Assembly (NCBI GenBank): GCA_947454485.1
Contig: CANGJJ010000001.1
Span: forward strand, 62,001-126,000
DNA: 64,000 nucleotides
Reading direction: 5' to 3'
Source of the DNA: Beijerinckiaceae bacterium
GTDB taxonomy: Bacteria > Pseudomonadota > Alphaproteobacteria > Rhizobiales > Beijerinckiaceae
Positions 36,952-46,329 of this stretch are shown piece by piece. The stretch's first letter is position 1; every line of letters begins with the position of its first letter. Below the pieces are notes generated by a model. That model had not been told where the DNA came from. It searched no databases and saw only the letters and a list, made by a program, of their open reading frames with translations. Position numbers and translations under genes: made by a program.

Positions 36952-36976
36952 GGGCCGCGCAACCCGAGGAGTGATC

Positions 36977-37978
36977 ATGAACGCCGTGGACGCATCCCTG
37001 CATCGCAATTCGACTGCAGCCGACATCCGCCACGACTGGACGCGCGAGGAGATTCGCGCCCTCTTCGATCTGCCCTTTCCTGAGTTGATCTTCCGCGCCC
37101 AGAGCGTGCATCGCCTGCGCTTTGATCCTTCCAAAGTGCAGCTTTCGACGCTCATGTCGATCAAGACCGGTGGTTGCCCGGAGGATTGCGCCTATTGCCC
37201 GCAGAGCGCGCATAACGACACAGGGCTCAAAGCCTCCAAGCTGGTGGATGTCAGCGAAGTCATGACCGCCGCGCAGGCTGCCAAAGATCAAGGCTCGACA
37301 CGTTTTTGCATGGGCGCTGCCTGGCGCTCGCCCAAAGATCGCGACATGGATGATCTGTGCGAGATCGTTGAAGGCGTGAAGGCCATGGGTATGGAAACCT
37401 GCATGACCCTTGGCATGCTCACGCGCGATCAAGCGGGCCGCCTGAAAGAGGCGGGGCTCGATTATTACAATCACAATCTTGACACATCGCCTGAATTCTA
37501 TCCGCAGATCATTTCGACCCGCACCTGGCAGGATCGCCTCGATACGCTGGAAGCTGTGCGCGATGTTGGCATGAGCGTGTGCTGCGGCGGCATCGTTGGC
37601 ATGGGTGAGGCGGTGGATGATCGCGTGGGCATGGTCCATGCGCTCGCAACCCTGCCAAGCCATCCTGAAAGTGTGCCGATCAATCTGCTCGTTCAGGTCG
37701 AAGGCACACCGCTGACCGGCACGGGCCGCGTTCATCCGCTCGATTTCGTGCGCACGATTGCTGTGGCGCGCATCACCATGCCCACCTCCATGGTGCGCCT
37801 GTCGGCGGGCCGTGAAGATATGAGCGATGAATTGCAGGCTCTGTGCTTTGTCGCAGGTGCCAATTCGATCTTCTCGGGAGAACGTCTGCTCACGACACCC
37901 AATCCGGGTGAAGATCGTGACGGGGCGCTCTTCGCGCGTCTGGGCATGAGCACCGATGGCGCAGCCGGACAGCGCTGA
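36977..37978 (+). CDS. bioB: Biotin synthase (radical SAM)
   Basis: BioB inserts sulphur into dethiobiotin. The start is ATG 36977 with GAGGAG 5 nt upstream (333 residues); GTG 36971 would overlap that site. The radical-SAM cysteines are Cys67, Cys71 and Cys74 in [14 protein letters not shown]. Further conserved cysteines lie in [18 protein letters not shown] and [11 protein letters not shown], which bind the sulphur-donor cluster. It overlaps bioA by 23 nt and is the first gene of the rightward unit. Confidence 0.97.
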   Translation: MNAVDASLHRNSTAADIRHDWTREEIRALFDLPFPELIFRAQSVHRLRFDPSKVQLSTLMSIKTGGCPEDCAYCPQSAHNDTGLKASKLVDVSEVMTAAQAAKDQGSTRFCMGAAWRSPKDRDMDDLCEIVEGVKAMGMETCMTLGMLTRDQAGRLKEAGLDYYNHNLDTSPEFYPQIISTRTWQDRLDTLEAVRDVGMSVCCGGIVGMGEAVDDRVGMVHALATLPSHPESVPINLLVQVEGTPLTGTGRVHPLDFVRTIAVARITMPTSMVRLSAGREDMSDELQALCFVAGANSIFSGERLLTTPNPGEDRDGALFARLGMSTDGAAGQR

Positions 37979-39230
37979 ACCACACTGGCTCTCTGACGGC
38001 TTCGAGCATATCTGGCTGCCCTATGCGCAGATGAAAACCGCGCAGCGCCCGCTGCCGGTTGTCGCCAGCTCTGGCTCGCGCCTGACCTTGGCGGATGGCC
38101 GCGTCCTGATTGATGGCATTGCGAGCTGGTGGACGGCCTGCCACGGCTATAACCATCCCCATATTGCGGAGGCTGTGCGCGCGCAGTTGGCGCAGATGCC
38201 GCATGTCATGTTCGGTGGTCTGGCTCATGAGCAGGCCTATCGTCTGGCCGCGCGTTTGAGCGCTTTGTTGCCCGGTGATCTGGAGCGCGTCTTCTTCACT
38301 GAGTCAGGTTCAGTCGCGGTGGAAGTCGCGATGAAAATGGCGCTACAATATTGGATGAACCAAGGTGTCTGTGGCCGCACCAAAATGCTGAGCTTTCGCG
38401 GCGGCTATCACGGCGACACGCTCGCCACTATGGCCGTCTGCGATCCTGAAGAAGGCATGCATACGAAATTTGCCGGTATTCTCGCGCAGCATGTGATCGC
38501 CGATCTGCCCATCGACGATGCCTCGCTTGCGGCTTTGCGCGCAGTGCTTGAGCAACATCACAGATCGCTTGCGGCCATTCTGGTTGAGCCGCGTGTGCAA
38601 GGCGCAGGCGGCATGGTCTTTCATCATGATGCGGTGCTGCGCCAGCTACGCGCGCTTGCCGATGAATTTGGCCTGCTGCTGATCTTCGACGAAATCTTCA
38701 CCGGCTTTGGCCGTACGGGCGATTTGTTCGCCTGTACGGGTGCAGGTGTCCTGCCTGATATTGTGACCCTGTCGAAAGCGCTGACGGGTGGCACTTTGCC
38801 GCTGGCGGCCACCATCGCGCGCCGCCATGTCTTCGAGGCCTTCTGGTCTGATGATGGTGATGCGGCTTTGATGCATGGCCCGACCTTTATGGGCAATGCG
38901 CTCGCCTGCGCAGCCGCCAATGCCTCGCTCGATCTGTTTGAGCGTGAGCCACGCCTCGCCCAAGTTGCCGCGATTGAAACAGCGCTGATGCAAGGCCTCG
39001 CGCCCTGCCGCCATCTGCCGCATGTGCGCGATCTGCGCGTCAAAGGGGCAATTGGTGTTGTCGAGCTGGATGAGGGGGCGGATCTGCGCGCTATACAGCA
39101 GGCTTTGCTGGCGCGCGGCGTCTGGGTGCGGCCCTTCCGCACTATTGTCTATCTGACGCCTGCCTTCACCATTGCGCAGGACGAGCTCGCCACGCTCACC
39201 GCTGCGGTTGTAGGCGCGCTGAAAGCCTGA
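37956..39230 (+). CDS. bioA: Adenosylmethionine-8-amino-7-oxononanoate aminotransferase
   Basis: BioA converts KAPA to DAPA using SAM as amino donor and PLP. The 424-residue class III aminotransferase has [10 protein letters not shown] (N-terminal substrate motif), [47 protein letters not shown] and the PLP lysine in [14 protein letters not shown]. It starts inside the end of bioB, ensuring coupled translation. Together with bioF and bioD it completes the late biotin pathway in this locus; bioC/bioH or equivalents for pimeloyl synthesis are not here. Confidence 0.96.
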   Translation: MAQPDSAEPHWLSDGFEHIWLPYAQMKTAQRPLPVVASSGSRLTLADGRVLIDGIASWWTACHGYNHPHIAEAVRAQLAQMPHVMFGGLAHEQAYRLAARLSALLPGDLERVFFTESGSVAVEVAMKMALQYWMNQGVCGRTKMLSFRGGYHGDTLATMAVCDPEEGMHTKFAGILAQHVIADLPIDDASLAALRAVLEQHHRSLAAILVEPRVQGAGGMVFHHDAVLRQLRALADEFGLLLIFDEIFTGFGRTGDLFACTGAGVLPDIVTLSKALTGGTLPLAATIARRHVFEAFWSDDGDAALMHGPTFMGNALACAAANASLDLFEREPRLAQVAAIETALMQGLAPCRHLPHVRDLRVKGAIGVVELDEGADLRAIQQALLARGVWVRPFRTIVYLTPAFTIAQDELATLTAAVVGALKA

Positions 39231-39302
39231 GCCTGCTTGACGCTGGGCGCTGGGCGCGCCTAATCAGGTCCATCCAATCAAGACCCATGCTGGGAGAGAG
39301 CC

Positions 39303-40508
39303 ATGACCGAAGTGTTTCTGTGTGCAGGCGTCCGCACGCCCGTCGGCCGCTATGGTGGTGCGCTCTCCTCGGTGCGTCCCGATGATCTCTTGGCGATTGC
39401 TTTGCGCGAATTGACCGCGCGCGTGCCCTCGCTTCCCGTCTCTGCCATTGATGAAGTCTATGCGGGCTGCGCCAATCAGGCGGGCGAAGACAATCGCAAT
39501 GTCGCGCGCATGGGTCTCTTGCTCGCAGGCTTCCCGATTGAAATTCCCGGCACGACGATCAACCGTCTCTGCGGCTCGGGCCTTGATGCTTTGGGCCAAG
39601 CCGCGCGCGCCATTCGCGCCGGTGAGATCGACATCGCCATTGCAGGCGGTGTTGAGAGCATGTCGCGCGCGCCTTTCGTCATGGGCAAGACGACAGAAGC
39701 TTTTGCACGCAGCGCGCAGCTGGAAGACACAACGATCGGTTGGCGCTTCGTCAATCCGAAGATGAAAACACAATTCGGCGTCGATGCGATGGGCGAGACG
39801 GCGGAGAATGTCGCGCAAGAGCGCGGCATTTCGCGTGAGGATCAGGATGCTTTCGCCTTCCGCAGCCAGAGCCGCGCAGCGCGCGCGATTTCCAGCGGCC
39901 GCTTGGCGCGTGAGATCGTTGCGGTCGAGATTGCTGATCGCAAGGGCAATATCACCCGCGTTGATCGCGACGAACATCCGCGTGAAACGACATTGGAGAA
40001 GCTCTCTGCGCTCAAGCCGATTTTCCGCAAGGATGGATCTGTAACGGCGGGCAACGCATCGGGCGTCAATGATGGTGCGGTGGCTTTGCTGGTCGCCTCA
40101 CGCGCTGCAGCCGAGCGCTATGGTCTCACCCCCATTGCGCGTATTGCAGGCATGGCGACAGCCGGTGTGGCCCCGCGCGTCATGGGGATTGGCCCCATTC
40201 CCGCGACGCAGAAATTGATGGAGCGCCGTGGCCTCAAGATCTCTGACTTTGATGTGGTGGAGTTGAACGAGGCCTTTGCCTCGCAAGCGCTCGCCTGTTT
40301 GCGCGGCTTGGGCCTGCCCGATGATGCAGACCATGTGAATCCCAATGGCGGCGCGATTGCCATTGGCCATCCGCTGGGCATGTCAGGTGCGCGCCTTGCG
40401 CTCACCGCCGCCATCGAGATGAATGACCGCAAAGCCAAGCGCGCTTTGGCGACGATGTGTATTGGTGTGGGCCAAGGCATTGCGCTCAGCCTTGAGGCGG
40501 TGAACTGA
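39303..40508 (+). CDS. pcaF-like: Acyl-CoA thiolase, most like 3-oxoadipyl-CoA thiolase
   Basis: The 401-residue thiolase has the acyl-carrying Cys in [18 protein letters not shown], the [17 protein letters not shown] histidine motif and the second Cys in [29 protein letters not shown] is also typical. The opening [17 protein letters not shown] resembles PcaF/PaaJ enzymes that cleave 3-oxoadipyl-CoA in aromatic catabolism. No other pca or paa genes adjoin it, so beta-ketothiolase of another pathway is possible. Confidence 0.88.
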   Translation: MTEVFLCAGVRTPVGRYGGALSSVRPDDLLAIALRELTARVPSLPVSAIDEVYAGCANQAGEDNRNVARMGLLLAGFPIEIPGTTINRLCGSGLDALGQAARAIRAGEIDIAIAGGVESMSRAPFVMGKTTEAFARSAQLEDTTIGWRFVNPKMKTQFGVDAMGETAENVAQERGISREDQDAFAFRSQSRAARAISSGRLAREIVAVEIADRKGNITRVDRDEHPRETTLEKLSALKPIFRKDGSVTAGNASGVNDGAVALLVASRAAAERYGLTPIARIAGMATAGVAPRVMGIGPIPATQKLMERRGLKISDFDVVELNEAFASQALACLRGLGLPDDADHVNPNGGAIAIGHPLGMSGARLALTAAIEMNDRKAKRALATMCIGVGQGIALSLEAVN

Positions 40509-40568
40509 CTGGCGCATCAGCGCCATTCATGCTTTGCTGGGTTAACTGAAGTAAGACGGATCACCCTC

Positions 40569-41402
40569 ATGAAATTCGCTCTCATCCAGATGAATTCCGG
40601 CATGGACAAGGCCGCCAACATCGCCTCTGCCAAGGAGCTGATGGAGAAGGCCATTGCTGAGGAGAAGCCGGACTGGATCTGCCTGCCAGAAGTCTTCGAC
40701 TTCATGGGTGGTTCATTCGAAGAAAAGCGCGCGGCCTCCGAGATCCTTCCGGGTGGTCCCGCTTATTCGATGATGCAAGAGATCGCCCGCAAGCATGGCG
40801 TCTATGTGCATGGTGGCTCAATCCTTGAGCGTCTGTCTGATGAGCCGCGCGTTGGCAACACGACTGTTGTGTTCAATCGCAAGGGCGAAGAGATCGCGCG
40901 TTACAGCAAGATCCATATGTTCGACATCACGGCTCCTGATGGCAAACAATATAATGAGAGCGCCGCCATGCGTCCCGGCGATGCTGTCGTGACTTATGAT
41001 TGCGATGGCGTGACGGTGGGCTGCGCGATTTGTTATGACATCCGCTTCCCCGCTTTGTTTCAGGCGCTCGCAGACAAGGGTGCGCAGGTCATCGCTTTGC
41101 CCGCAGCTTTCACGCTGCAAACGGGTAAGGACCACTGGGAAGTTCTGTGCCGCGCCCGCGCGATTGAGACCGAGACTTATTTCGTCGCCACCGGCCAGAC
41201 CGGTTCGCATATACAGGGCAATGAGACGCGCTTCACCTGGGGCCACTCACTTGTCGTTGACCCATGGGGCCATGTGATTTCGCGCGCCTCAGATGGTGTT
41301 GGCTATACGGTCGCGCGCATCGAGCCTGATCGCGTTCAGCGCGTGCGCACCATGATCCCCGTCGCTCAGCACAAGATTGATATGAGCAAGCTCGCCAAGT
41401 AG
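40569..41402 (+). CDS. Carbon-nitrogen hydrolase (nitrilase superfamily amidase)
   Basis: The 277-residue enzyme has the catalytic triad Glu41 (LPEVFDF), Lys114 (YSKIHMFD) and Cys155 (AICYDIRFP). The sequence context is close to the Nit1/Nit2 group, which hydrolyses deaminated glutathione or omega-amides in metabolite repair. It follows the thiolase gene by 60 bp, but a shared pathway is not evident. The stop codon lies inside a hairpin. Confidence 0.9.
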   Translation: MKFALIQMNSGMDKAANIASAKELMEKAIAEEKPDWICLPEVFDFMGGSFEEKRAASEILPGGPAYSMMQEIARKHGVYVHGGSILERLSDEPRVGNTTVVFNRKGEEIARYSKIHMFDITAPDGKQYNESAAMRPGDAVVTYDCDGVTVGCAICYDIRFPALFQALADKGAQVIALPAAFTLQTGKDHWEVLCRARAIETETYFVATGQTGSHIQGNETRFTWGHSLVVDPWGHVISRASDGVGYTVARIEPDRVQRVRTMIPVAQHKIDMSKLAK

Positions 41403-41411
41403 CGAGCTTGC
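41386..41411. terminator. Hairpin spanning the nitrilase stop, between convergent genes
   Basis: GCAAGCTCGC (41386-41395) and GCGAGCTTGC (41402-41411) form a perfect 10-bp stem with a 6-nt loop. The stem includes the stop codon TAG (41400-41402). The DUF1150 gene converges 5 bp further, so it may serve both. No T-run is present. Confidence 0.5.
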
Positions 41412-41415
41412 GACC

Positions 41416-41676
41416 TTAGTGCAGGCTCACCGTTTGCAGCTGGTTTTCCCATGCATTGGCGACAGCCGCATCGCGCGAGTCTGTCAGGATGATGGGTGTG
41501 CCATCCGCATTCAGCAAAGCAAAGAGCTGCAGGCCTGAGGGAATGCCCTCAACGTCGGGGAAGAGCTTGCGGGCCTCTTCGGAGGCCATCGGCTTCACAT
41601 AGGCAATGTGACCGCCGCCCAGATGGGCGAGTTGCTCGACGGTCACTGGGGCAGGGCCCTTCATCGCATCGATCAT
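41416..41676 (-). CDS. DUF1150-family small protein
   Basis: The start is ATG 41676, because AGGAG lies 6 nt upstream; an ATG two codons earlier abuts that site. The 86-residue product has the DUF1150 pattern HLGGGHIAYVKPMASEE and FALLNADGTPIILTDSRD. Genes of this family sit beside small heat-shock proteins across alphaproteobacteria, as here, but their function is unknown. It follows hsp20 by 48 bp in the same direction. Confidence 0.85.
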   Translation of the reverse strand: MIDAMKGPAPVTVEQLAHLGGGHIAYVKPMASEEARKLFPDVEGIPSGLQLFALLNADGTPIILTDSRDAAVANAWENQLQTVSLH

Positions 41677-41724
41677 TGTCATCTCCTGTGCGGTCTCTTA
41701 TGAGCCCCGCTGTTGGCGCGTATC

Positions 41725-42153
41725 TTAATCCCGCGCTGTGATGTCGATCTTGCGGATGACCCGTTCAGGTTCGGGCCGTGCGAGATCGACAGAAAGCAGT
41801 CCATTCTTCAAGTCAGCGCCCAGAACCTGCATGCCTTCGGCGAGCAGGAATGTGCGCTGGAACTGACGGGCTGCAATGCCACGATGCAAATACTGCCGGT
41901 CTTTGTCCTCAACCTGTCGGCCACGGATGAGCAGCTGATTTTCTTCCACCGTGATGTCGAGTTGGTCGCGGGTGAAGCCTGCTACGGCGAGCGTGATGCG
42001 TAACCGTTCAGGGTCTGCCTCGCTGCGTTGCAAGCGCTCGATATTATAGGGCGGATAGCCATCGGATGTTGTACGGCTGACCCGGTCCAAGGCGCGCTCG
42101 ATATCGTCGAAGCCCAACAGAAAGGGGGAGTTCAGATTTGGCAGTCGTGTCAT
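41725..42153 (-). CDS. Small heat-shock protein Hsp20 (alpha-crystallin family)
   Basis: The 142-residue chaperone has an N-terminal hydrophobic part and an alpha-crystallin domain (ITLAVAGFTRDQLDITVEENQL and FQRTFLLAEGMQVLGADLKNG). A C-terminal IxI-like motif (IRKIDI) anchors oligomers. It belongs to the IbpA-like class of rhizobial small Hsps. Upstream it has a good RpoH-type promoter and a hairpin covering its ribosome site, so heat induction at two levels is probable. Confidence 0.95.
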   Translation of the reverse strand: MTRLPNLNSPFLLGFDDIERALDRVSRTTSDGYPPYNIERLQRSEADPERLRITLAVAGFTRDQLDITVEENQLLIRGRQVEDKDRQYLHRGIAARQFQRTFLLAEGMQVLGADLKNGLLSVDLARPEPERVIRKIDITARD

Positions 42154-42156
42154 GTC

Positions 42157-42175
42157 GAAGCCCTTCAGGCACTTC
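42157..42175 (-). promoter_or_regulatory. Hairpin sequestering the hsp20 ribosome site, ROSE-like RNA thermometer candidate
   Basis: On the minus strand, GAAGTGCCTGAAGGGCTTC folds with pairs GAAGT/GCTTC and CC/GG, leaving one bulged G, and a TGAA loop. It places the AAGG ribosome site in the stem and loop 8 nt before the start. ROSE thermometers ahead of rhizobial small Hsp genes have the same layout, including a bulged G opposite the ribosome site. The homology to ROSE is not tested. Confidence 0.5.
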
Positions 42176-42222
42176 GTTCAAACGCGGGCCCGTGAGGCAC
42201 CCGGCGGATCTCTCCGCCCCCC

Positions 42223-42253
42223 AAATATGGTTGGGCAAAAGGTTACGTTCAAG
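42223..42253 (-). promoter_or_regulatory. RpoH-type promoter of hsp20
   Basis: On the minus strand CTTGAA (42253-42248) is followed after 17 nt by CCATATTT (42230-42223). This fits the alphaproteobacterial heat-shock sigma pattern well. Transcription would start near 42215, giving a leader of about 60 nt that includes the hairpin. Confidence 0.6.
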
Positions 42254-42351
42254 ACCCCCGGCACGACGCCCGGAGTTCGAGAAAAATTTGGATTTGAATG
42301 GTCATGGTCAAGCTTGGGTGGACTGCAACGGCGCCAAGCCAGAGCCTTTCA

Positions 42352-42990
42352 TCAGGCCAGACACGCCTTGGCGAGCAGCTGAAACGCGCGCGCGCGATGC
42401 GAGAGTGCGAGCGACCCGTCGGCCGGCAGGCCGTGCTTTTCCTCAGATGTCATTTCGCCGAATGTGCGCTCATGGCCTTCAGGCAAGAAGATAGGATCAT
42501 AGCCAAAGCCAGCTGTGCCGCGTGGCGGATTGACGAGAGTGCCATCAATGCGGCCTTCGAAACATTCTTCATGTCCATCAGGCCACACAATGGCGAGGGC
42601 CGAGATGAACCAGCCCTTGCGTTGATGCGGCTCAGTGCAGCCTTTCGCAGAGATTTCAGATTCAATCCGCGCCATGGCAGCGGTGAAATCTTTGCTCTCA
42701 CCTGCCCAGCGCGCCGAATAGATTCCCGGCGCGCCATCGAGTGCGTCCACGCAAAGGCCAGAATCATCCGCCAATGCGGGCAAATGGGCGCGTGAGGCAG
42801 CCGAATGCGCTTTGATGAGCGCATTGGCCATAAAGGTCGTACCCGTCTCTTCGGGCTCGGGCAGGCCAAGCTCACCTGCAGAGATGCAGGTGATGCCATA
42901 AGGCGCCATGAGTTCATTCATCTCGCGCAATTTACCAGCATTATGCGTGGCAATGACGAGCTTTCCCGTGAGACGGCGCGGCGCACTCAT
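42352..42990 (-). CDS. rdgB: XTP/dITP diphosphatase (Ham1/RdgB)
   Basis: RdgB hydrolyses non-canonical purine nucleotides to keep them out of DNA. The 212-residue protein has [18 protein letters not shown], the metal-binding [21 protein letters not shown] and [12 protein letters not shown]. It overlaps the rph stop by 4 nt; rph-rdgB pairs are common in bacteria. hemW, often third in such units, lies 15 kb away here. Confidence 0.96.
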   Translation of the reverse strand: MSAPRRLTGKLVIATHNAGKLREMNELMAPYGITCISAGELGLPEPEETGTTFMANALIKAHSAASRAHLPALADDSGLCVDALDGAPGIYSARWAGESKDFTAAMARIESEISAKGCTEPHQRKGWFISALAIVWPDGHEECFEGRIDGTLVNPPRGTAGFGYDPIFLPEGHERTFGEMTSEEKHGLPADGSLALSHRARAFQLLAKACLA

Positions 42991-43703
42991 CCTGCAATCG
43001 CTGCCTTCTGCAAAGCAACCAGATCAGCAACGCCCTTGCGCGCCAGACCCAGCATGGAGTCGAGCTGCTCTTGCGTGAAGATCGCGCCTTCCGCCGTTGC
43101 CTGCACTTCAACAAGACCGCCTGTGCCGGTCATGACGAAATTGGCATCGGTCTCGGCAACCGAGTCCTCATCATAATCAAGATCAAGCACAGGCACGCCC
43201 TTGCTCACGCCGCAGGAGATAGCGGCCACATGATCCTTGATCGGGATCTCTTTGATGATGGAGCGCTGGCGCATCCAGCGCAGGCAATCATAAAGCGCAA
43301 CCCAGCCGCCCGTGATGGAGGCGGTGCGTGTGCCACCATCGGCCTGCAATACATCGCAGTCGATGACGATCTGGCGCTCGCCCAGAGCCTGCAGATCCAC
43401 CACAGCGCGCAAGCTGCGGCCGACCAGACGCTGGATCTCTTGCGTGCGGCCCGACTGCTTGCCGGAGGTTGATTCGCGGCGCGTGCGCGTATGGGTCGCG
43501 CGCGGCAGCATGGAATATTCAGCTGTCACCCAGCCGCGACCCTGTCCACGCAGCCATTGCGGCGGCTTGTCTTCGAGCGAGGCGGTGCACAGCACATGGG
43601 TCTGGCCGAATTTGACGAGGCACGAGCCTTCCGCATAGCGGGCGACATTGCGTTCGAAGGTGACGGCGCGCAATTCGTCGGGGGCGCGTTTGGAAGGCCG
43701 CAT
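42987..43703 (-). CDS. rph: Ribonuclease PH
   Basis: RNase PH trims tRNA 3' ends phosphorolytically. The 238-residue protein has [19 protein letters not shown], the RNA-binding [24 protein letters not shown] segment, and [19 protein letters not shown] with the catalytic acid residues. Length and start are standard. It is divergent from the FAD hydroxylase gene, with 173 bp between starts. Confidence 0.96.
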   Translation of the reverse strand: MRPSKRAPDELRAVTFERNVARYAEGSCLVKFGQTHVLCTASLEDKPPQWLRGQGRGWVTAEYSMLPRATHTRTRRESTSGKQSGRTQEIQRLVGRSLRAVVDLQALGERQIVIDCDVLQADGGTRTASITGGWVALYDCLRWMRQRSIIKEIPIKDHVAAISCGVSKGVPVLDLDYDEDSVAETDANFVMTGTGGLVEVQATAEGAIFTQEQLDSMLGLARKGVADLVALQKAAIAG

Positions 43704-43795
43704 GGGAAACCCTTGTGTGATCTCAGACGGGGCTTCCTAGGCTCTTCCCTTGAGCGAGGCAACATTCCGGGCCGCCTCCGTCGTGCTTAAACAAT

Positions 43796-43824
43796 TTTCC
43801 CATTTTTTGGGAAATCTGTTGACA
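43796..43824 (+). promoter_or_regulatory. Inverted repeat next to a consensus -35 box before the hydroxylase
   Basis: TTTCCCA (43796-43802) and TGGGAAA (43808-43814) are perfect 7-bp arms separated by five T. A consensus TTGACA (43819-43824) follows after 4 bp. The position suits an operator for a regulator of the hydroxylase-VOC pair, though no regulator gene adjoins and a -10 box is not clear. Confidence 0.45.
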
Positions 43825-43876
43825 CTCCTCAGGCCGCATGGTCTGGTCTGCCATCCGAAATGGTGGAGGCGCTGGC

Positions 43877-45484
43877 GTGGACTTCGACGTTGCAGTTTTG
43901 GGCGCGGGCCCCACGGGTCTGTCTCTCGCCAATTTGCTCGGCACGATGGGCATTCGCACCATTCTGATCGAGCGTAATGCTTCGACGGTGGATGCGCCGC
44001 GCGCGGTTTCCATTGATGATGAATGTCTGCGCACGATGCAGGCCGCGGGTGTCATTGACGCAGTCGTCAAAGACATCGCGCTTGATTATGGCGCGCATTA
44101 TTTCACGCCAACGGGTGAATGTTTCGCCAAGGTCGAGCCCAAAGATCGCGAATATGGCTATCCGCGCCGCAGCGCCTTCAGTCAGGTGAAATTTGAAGCG
44201 ACGTTGCGCGAGGAGCTTAAGCGCTTCCCCCATGTCACGACTTTGTTCAGCACCAATTGTTCGGGCTTTGTCGAAGATGAGGACGGTGTCACGCTGAGTC
44301 TTGGAGACGAGGATGGCCCGCAGCGGCAGATCCGCGTGCGGTATCTCGCCGCCTGCGATGGTGGTCGCAGTGCAGCGCGCCGTGCCATTGGTGCAGAGCT
44401 GAAAGGCTCCACCTATCGCGAGCGTTGGCTCATTGTGGATATGGCCGACACCAAAGAGCGCATGCGACAGACGCGCGTGGGCTGCGACCCTGATCTGCCC
44501 TTCATCTGCTTGCCCGGACCCAATGGCACACGCCGCTATGAATTCATGCTCACCGAAGGTGAAGATGAAAAGATGGCGGAGGATCCCGACCATGTGCGTG
44601 ATCTTCTTTCGCGTTCAGGCCCTGATGAAGATGCCACGATCATTCGCCGTCAGGTCTATACATTCCATGCGCGCATGGTCGACAAATGGAATACGCGCCG
44701 CGTCTTTCTCGCAGGCGATGCAGCCCATCTCACCCCGCCTTTCGCAGGCCAAGGCATGAACAGCGGCGTGCGCGATGCACATAATCTGTCATGGAAGCTG
44801 GCGGCTGTGATCCGTAACGAGCTTGGCCCCGCCTTGCTCGACACCTATCAAAAAGAGCGCGCACCCCATGCCTGGTCGCTGATTGAATTGGCGATCAATA
44901 TCGGTCGCGTGATGATGCCGACCTCGCGCCTGCAAGCCAAGATCGTGCATACGCTCTTTCGCTTAGCGCGTTTCATCCCGCCGGTGCATAGCTATTTCGC
45001 GATGATGAAATATAAGCCAAAGCCCTTCTATCGCGATGGCTTCCTGCTGCCCGACAATGGGCTCAATGTCACGGGTCGCATGTTGCCGCAGCCCAATGTC
45101 GAAGATCTCAATCGCAAGACCTGCAAGCTCGATGACTGTCTGGGCAGTGATTTTGCGCTGGTGGCCTATGGCGAAAATGCGCAGAAGGTTCTGGCGCTCA
45201 CACAGGGCGAAGACTTCGGCCTTGCCTCGCTGCGCCGTCTGGCCGTCATTCCCATGCGCATCAATATCGACCGCAGTGCTGATCTGACGATCCCGGCCGT
45301 GCGCGATATTGACGACACAATGGCCAAGCTTGGTGTGCAGGGGCGCGATCTATTGATGCTCGTGCGCCCCGATCGTTATGTCGCGGCCGCTGTGGATGCG
45401 ACACAGGCGCAGGCCCATGGGGCCAATCTTGCATATTTTTCTGCCAGCTTGCGCGAACTTGTCGCGCGCACGCGCCCCCTGTGA
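43877..45484 (+). CDS. FAD-dependent aromatic hydroxylase (MhpA/PheA-type monooxygenase)
   Basis: GTG 43877 is preferred because GGAGG lies 7 nt upstream and it gives the family start MDFDVAVLGAGPTGLSLANL (535 residues); ATG 43838 is possible. The FAD motif GAGPTG is followed by the DG loop LAACDGGRSAARRAIG and the second FAD motif VFLAGDAAHLTPPFAGQGMN. Such enzymes hydroxylate phenolic acids with NAD(P)H and oxygen; MhpA acts on 3-(3-hydroxyphenyl)propionate. The next gene encodes a ring-cleavage-like VOC protein, so a two-step aromatic route is likely. Substrate is unknown. Confidence 0.9.
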   Translation: MDFDVAVLGAGPTGLSLANLLGTMGIRTILIERNASTVDAPRAVSIDDECLRTMQAAGVIDAVVKDIALDYGAHYFTPTGECFAKVEPKDREYGYPRRSAFSQVKFEATLREELKRFPHVTTLFSTNCSGFVEDEDGVTLSLGDEDGPQRQIRVRYLAACDGGRSAARRAIGAELKGSTYRERWLIVDMADTKERMRQTRVGCDPDLPFICLPGPNGTRRYEFMLTEGEDEKMAEDPDHVRDLLSRSGPDEDATIIRRQVYTFHARMVDKWNTRRVFLAGDAAHLTPPFAGQGMNSGVRDAHNLSWKLAAVIRNELGPALLDTYQKERAPHAWSLIELAINIGRVMMPTSRLQAKIVHTLFRLARFIPPVHSYFAMMKYKPKPFYRDGFLLPDNGLNVTGRMLPQPNVEDLNRKTCKLDDCLGSDFALVAYGENAQKVLALTQGEDFGLASLRRLAVIPMRINIDRSADLTIPAVRDIDDTMAKLGVQGRDLLMLVRPDRYVAAAVDATQAQAHGANLAYFSASLRELVARTRPL

Positions 45485-45498
45485 GGTCGGAGACCGTC

Positions 45499-46329
45499 AT
45501 GAGCCATGTGCCCCTTCGCGCCCATCTCTATTATATCGAGCTTGGGTCGCCCGATCCGGATAAATTGGCGCAATTCTATCGCGACGCTTTTTCAGCAGAG
45601 GTCGAGGACTATGGCGCCTCGCGCATTTGCTGGGGCCCCGAGCGCTGCGTGATCATCTCGCCCGGCGAGGCCAAGACGCTGCAATCAGCAGGTTATGAAG
45701 TTTATGACGCTGCCTGCCTTGATGGTTTGGCTGAGCGTTTGGCCAAAGCTGGCGCAACCCATAAGCGCGGGGCAACGCCCGTCTTTGCTGATGCGGTTGG
45801 CTTCATTGATCCCAGTGGCAATCATATTTTCTACGGCGTGCCGCGCGATCATCTGAAGAACAACAAGGGCCTGTCGGGCCGTATTCAGCATGTGGTTGTC
45901 GCCAGCCGCAATTGCGAAGCCATGATCAATTTCTACAGCGATGTGGTGGGCCTGACCGAATCAGATCGCGTGCTGGATGAAGAGGGAGGTATCCGCACCT
46001 CCTTCTTGCGCTCCGATCATGAGCATCATTGTTTTGCTGTATTCCAAGCCTCTGAAGATCGCTTCGATCATCATTGTTATGAAGCCGCCGACTGGAATGC
46101 GATCCGCGATTGGGGTGATCATTTTGCTGATCTGCGCGTGCCGGTGAAATGGGGTCCGGGCCGTCATGGTCCCGGCAACAATCTCTTCCTCTTCGTGCAT
46201 GACCCCGATGGCAATTGGGTTGAACTCTCAGCCGAGATCGAAGTGGTGACGCCTGATCGTGTGCGTGGCACCTGGCCGCATGAAGAGCGCACGCTCAATT
46301 CATGGGGAACGGCCTATCTGCGCAGCTAA
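45499..46329 (+). CDS. VOC-family extradiol dioxygenase-like protein
   Basis: The start is ATG 45499 (GGAGA upstream). The 276-residue protein has two glyoxalase/VOC modules: residues about 8-125 and 135-270. The second has candidate metal ligands in RIQHVVVASRN, DHEHHCFAVFQ and VELSAEIEVV (His, His, Glu), matching type I extradiol dioxygenases. It is 14 bp after the hydroxylase and should open the catecholic ring that the hydroxylase makes. Its stop overlaps that of the penicillin-binding protein gene on the other strand. Confidence 0.85.
   Translation: MSHVPLRAHLYYIELGSPDPDKLAQFYRDAFSAEVEDYGASRICWGPERCVIISPGEAKTLQSAGYEVYDAACLDGLAERLAKAGATHKRGATPVFADAVGFIDPSGNHIFYGVPRDHLKNNKGLSGRIQHVVVASRNCEAMINFYSDVVGLTESDRVLDEEGGIRTSFLRSDHEHHCFAVFQASEDRFDHHCYEAADWNAIRDWGDHFADLRVPVKWGPGRHGPGNNLFLFVHDPDGNWVELSAEIEVVTPDRVRGTWPHEERTLNSWGTAYLRS

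Noticed and set aside
36878-37735. N-terminal extension of bioF over the bioB gene
   Set aside because: The frame is open but antisense to bioB, and BioF homology begins at ATG 36877.
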